6,231 nt of DNA from CAYJXJ01 sp964374095 (lineage in GTDB: Bacteria > Elusimicrobiota > Elusimicrobia > UBA1565 > UBA9628), in the NCBI GenBank assembly GCA_964374095.1, contig CAYJXJ010000237.1, forward strand, positions 1 to 6,231, in the 5' to 3' direction. Both the position numbers and the translations under genes were made by a program. Every line of letters begins with the position of its first letter. The stretch's first letter is position 1. Shown here one piece after another: positions 6,105-6,231 of this stretch. Under the pieces are notes generated by a model. It made no database searches. It saw only the letters and a program-made list of their open reading frames with translations, and was not told the origin of the DNA.

Positions 6105-6139
6105 GAATACAATATTCGCCCTTGCGGTCCTCAGCGAAT
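6105..6139 (-). terminator. Candidate weak terminator or operator dyad between the upstream gene and grpE-like gene
   Basis: Read leftward, ATTCGC (6139-6134) can pair with GCGAAT (6119-6114) around a 14-nt segment that includes the stop codon of the upstream gene and a small CC-GCAA-GG mini-hairpin. ATTGTATTCT follows, a short T-rich run. Overlapping this is a second dyad, GAATA-TTG-TATTC (6117-6105), an AT-rich island in very GC-rich DNA. The site could end the upstream transcript, hold a -10 element (TATTCT) for the chaperone operon, or bind a repressor. No convincing -35 hexamer and no CIRCE inverted repeat was found. Confidence 0.3.
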
Positions 6140-6231
6140 CACGGCGACCCGTCCGACCGCCCGGACCTCGGGGTAGCCGGACTTGCGGGCTACCACCTGG
6201 TAGATGTAGACCCCCGTCCTCACCCCCGAGA
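6131..6231 (-). CDS. C-terminal end of a probable secreted protein with FlgD/Ig-like terminal strand pattern (partial, runs off right edge)
   Basis: The last 32 codons and the TGA stop (6133-6131) of a leftward gene. The peptide contains TGVYIYQVVA near its start and ends GRVAVIR. A GVYIYxV strand followed 15-20 residues later by G(R/K)xAVIR at the extreme C-terminus is the usual ending of FlgD-type Ig-like or T9SS-sorting-like domains on extracellular proteins. Only the tail is visible, so the rest of the protein and its function are unknown. It lies 47 bp upstream of the grpE-like gene in the same orientation; whether it shares a transcript with the chaperone genes is unclear. Confidence 0.7.
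   Translation of the reverse strand, partial: SGVRTGVYIYQVVARKSGYPEVRAVGRVAVIR

Overview
The window comes from a GC-rich bacterial genome (high-GC third positions throughout) and holds one leftward (minus-strand) chaperone gene cluster. Read in transcription order from right to left it contains: the last 32 codons of a secreted-type protein ending in a FlgD/Ig-like C-terminal strand pattern; a short GrpE-like nucleotide exchange factor; a long, non-canonical Hsp70 (838 aa); and a Clp/Hsp100 double-AAA+ ATPase (918 aa). A non-coding stretch of about 320 bp at the left end contains several short inverted repeats. No rRNA, tRNA, CRISPR array, insertion sequence or phage gene was seen. The lineage cannot be fixed from this window. 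The GVYIYQV...GR.AVIR protein ending is common in secreted proteins of Elusimicrobiota-like and FCB-like bacteria, so an uncultured GC-rich lineage of that sort is a weak guess.

The three chaperone genes look like one translationally coupled unit. The stop codon of the grpE-like gene overlaps the strong Shine-Dalgarno of the hsp70 gene (13-nt gap), and the hsp70 stop overlaps the clp start by one base (TGATG). This suggests co-production of an exchange factor, an Hsp70 and a Hsp100 unfoldase. No J-domain gene is present in the window.

The most unusual point is the architecture of the Clp ATPase. Between its Clp N-domain and first AAA+ module it carries a segment of about 135 residues that reads as an MshEN / T2SSE_N domain, the N-terminal domain of type II secretion and type IV pilus ATPases that binds c-di-GMP in MshE. 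The ClpB/ClpC middle domain, the usual docking site for Hsp70 in ClpB, is absent, and an LGF tripeptide sits where ClpP-binding loops normally lie. The Hsp70 is also atypical: an additional predicted beta-sandwich lies between the ATPase domain and the substrate-binding beta domain, the usual DVLPL linker is missing, and the lid is replaced by a helical region of about 235 residues. Together these suggest a specialised GrpE-Hsp70-Hsp100 machine, possibly wired to a nucleotide or protein signal through the MshEN-like module.
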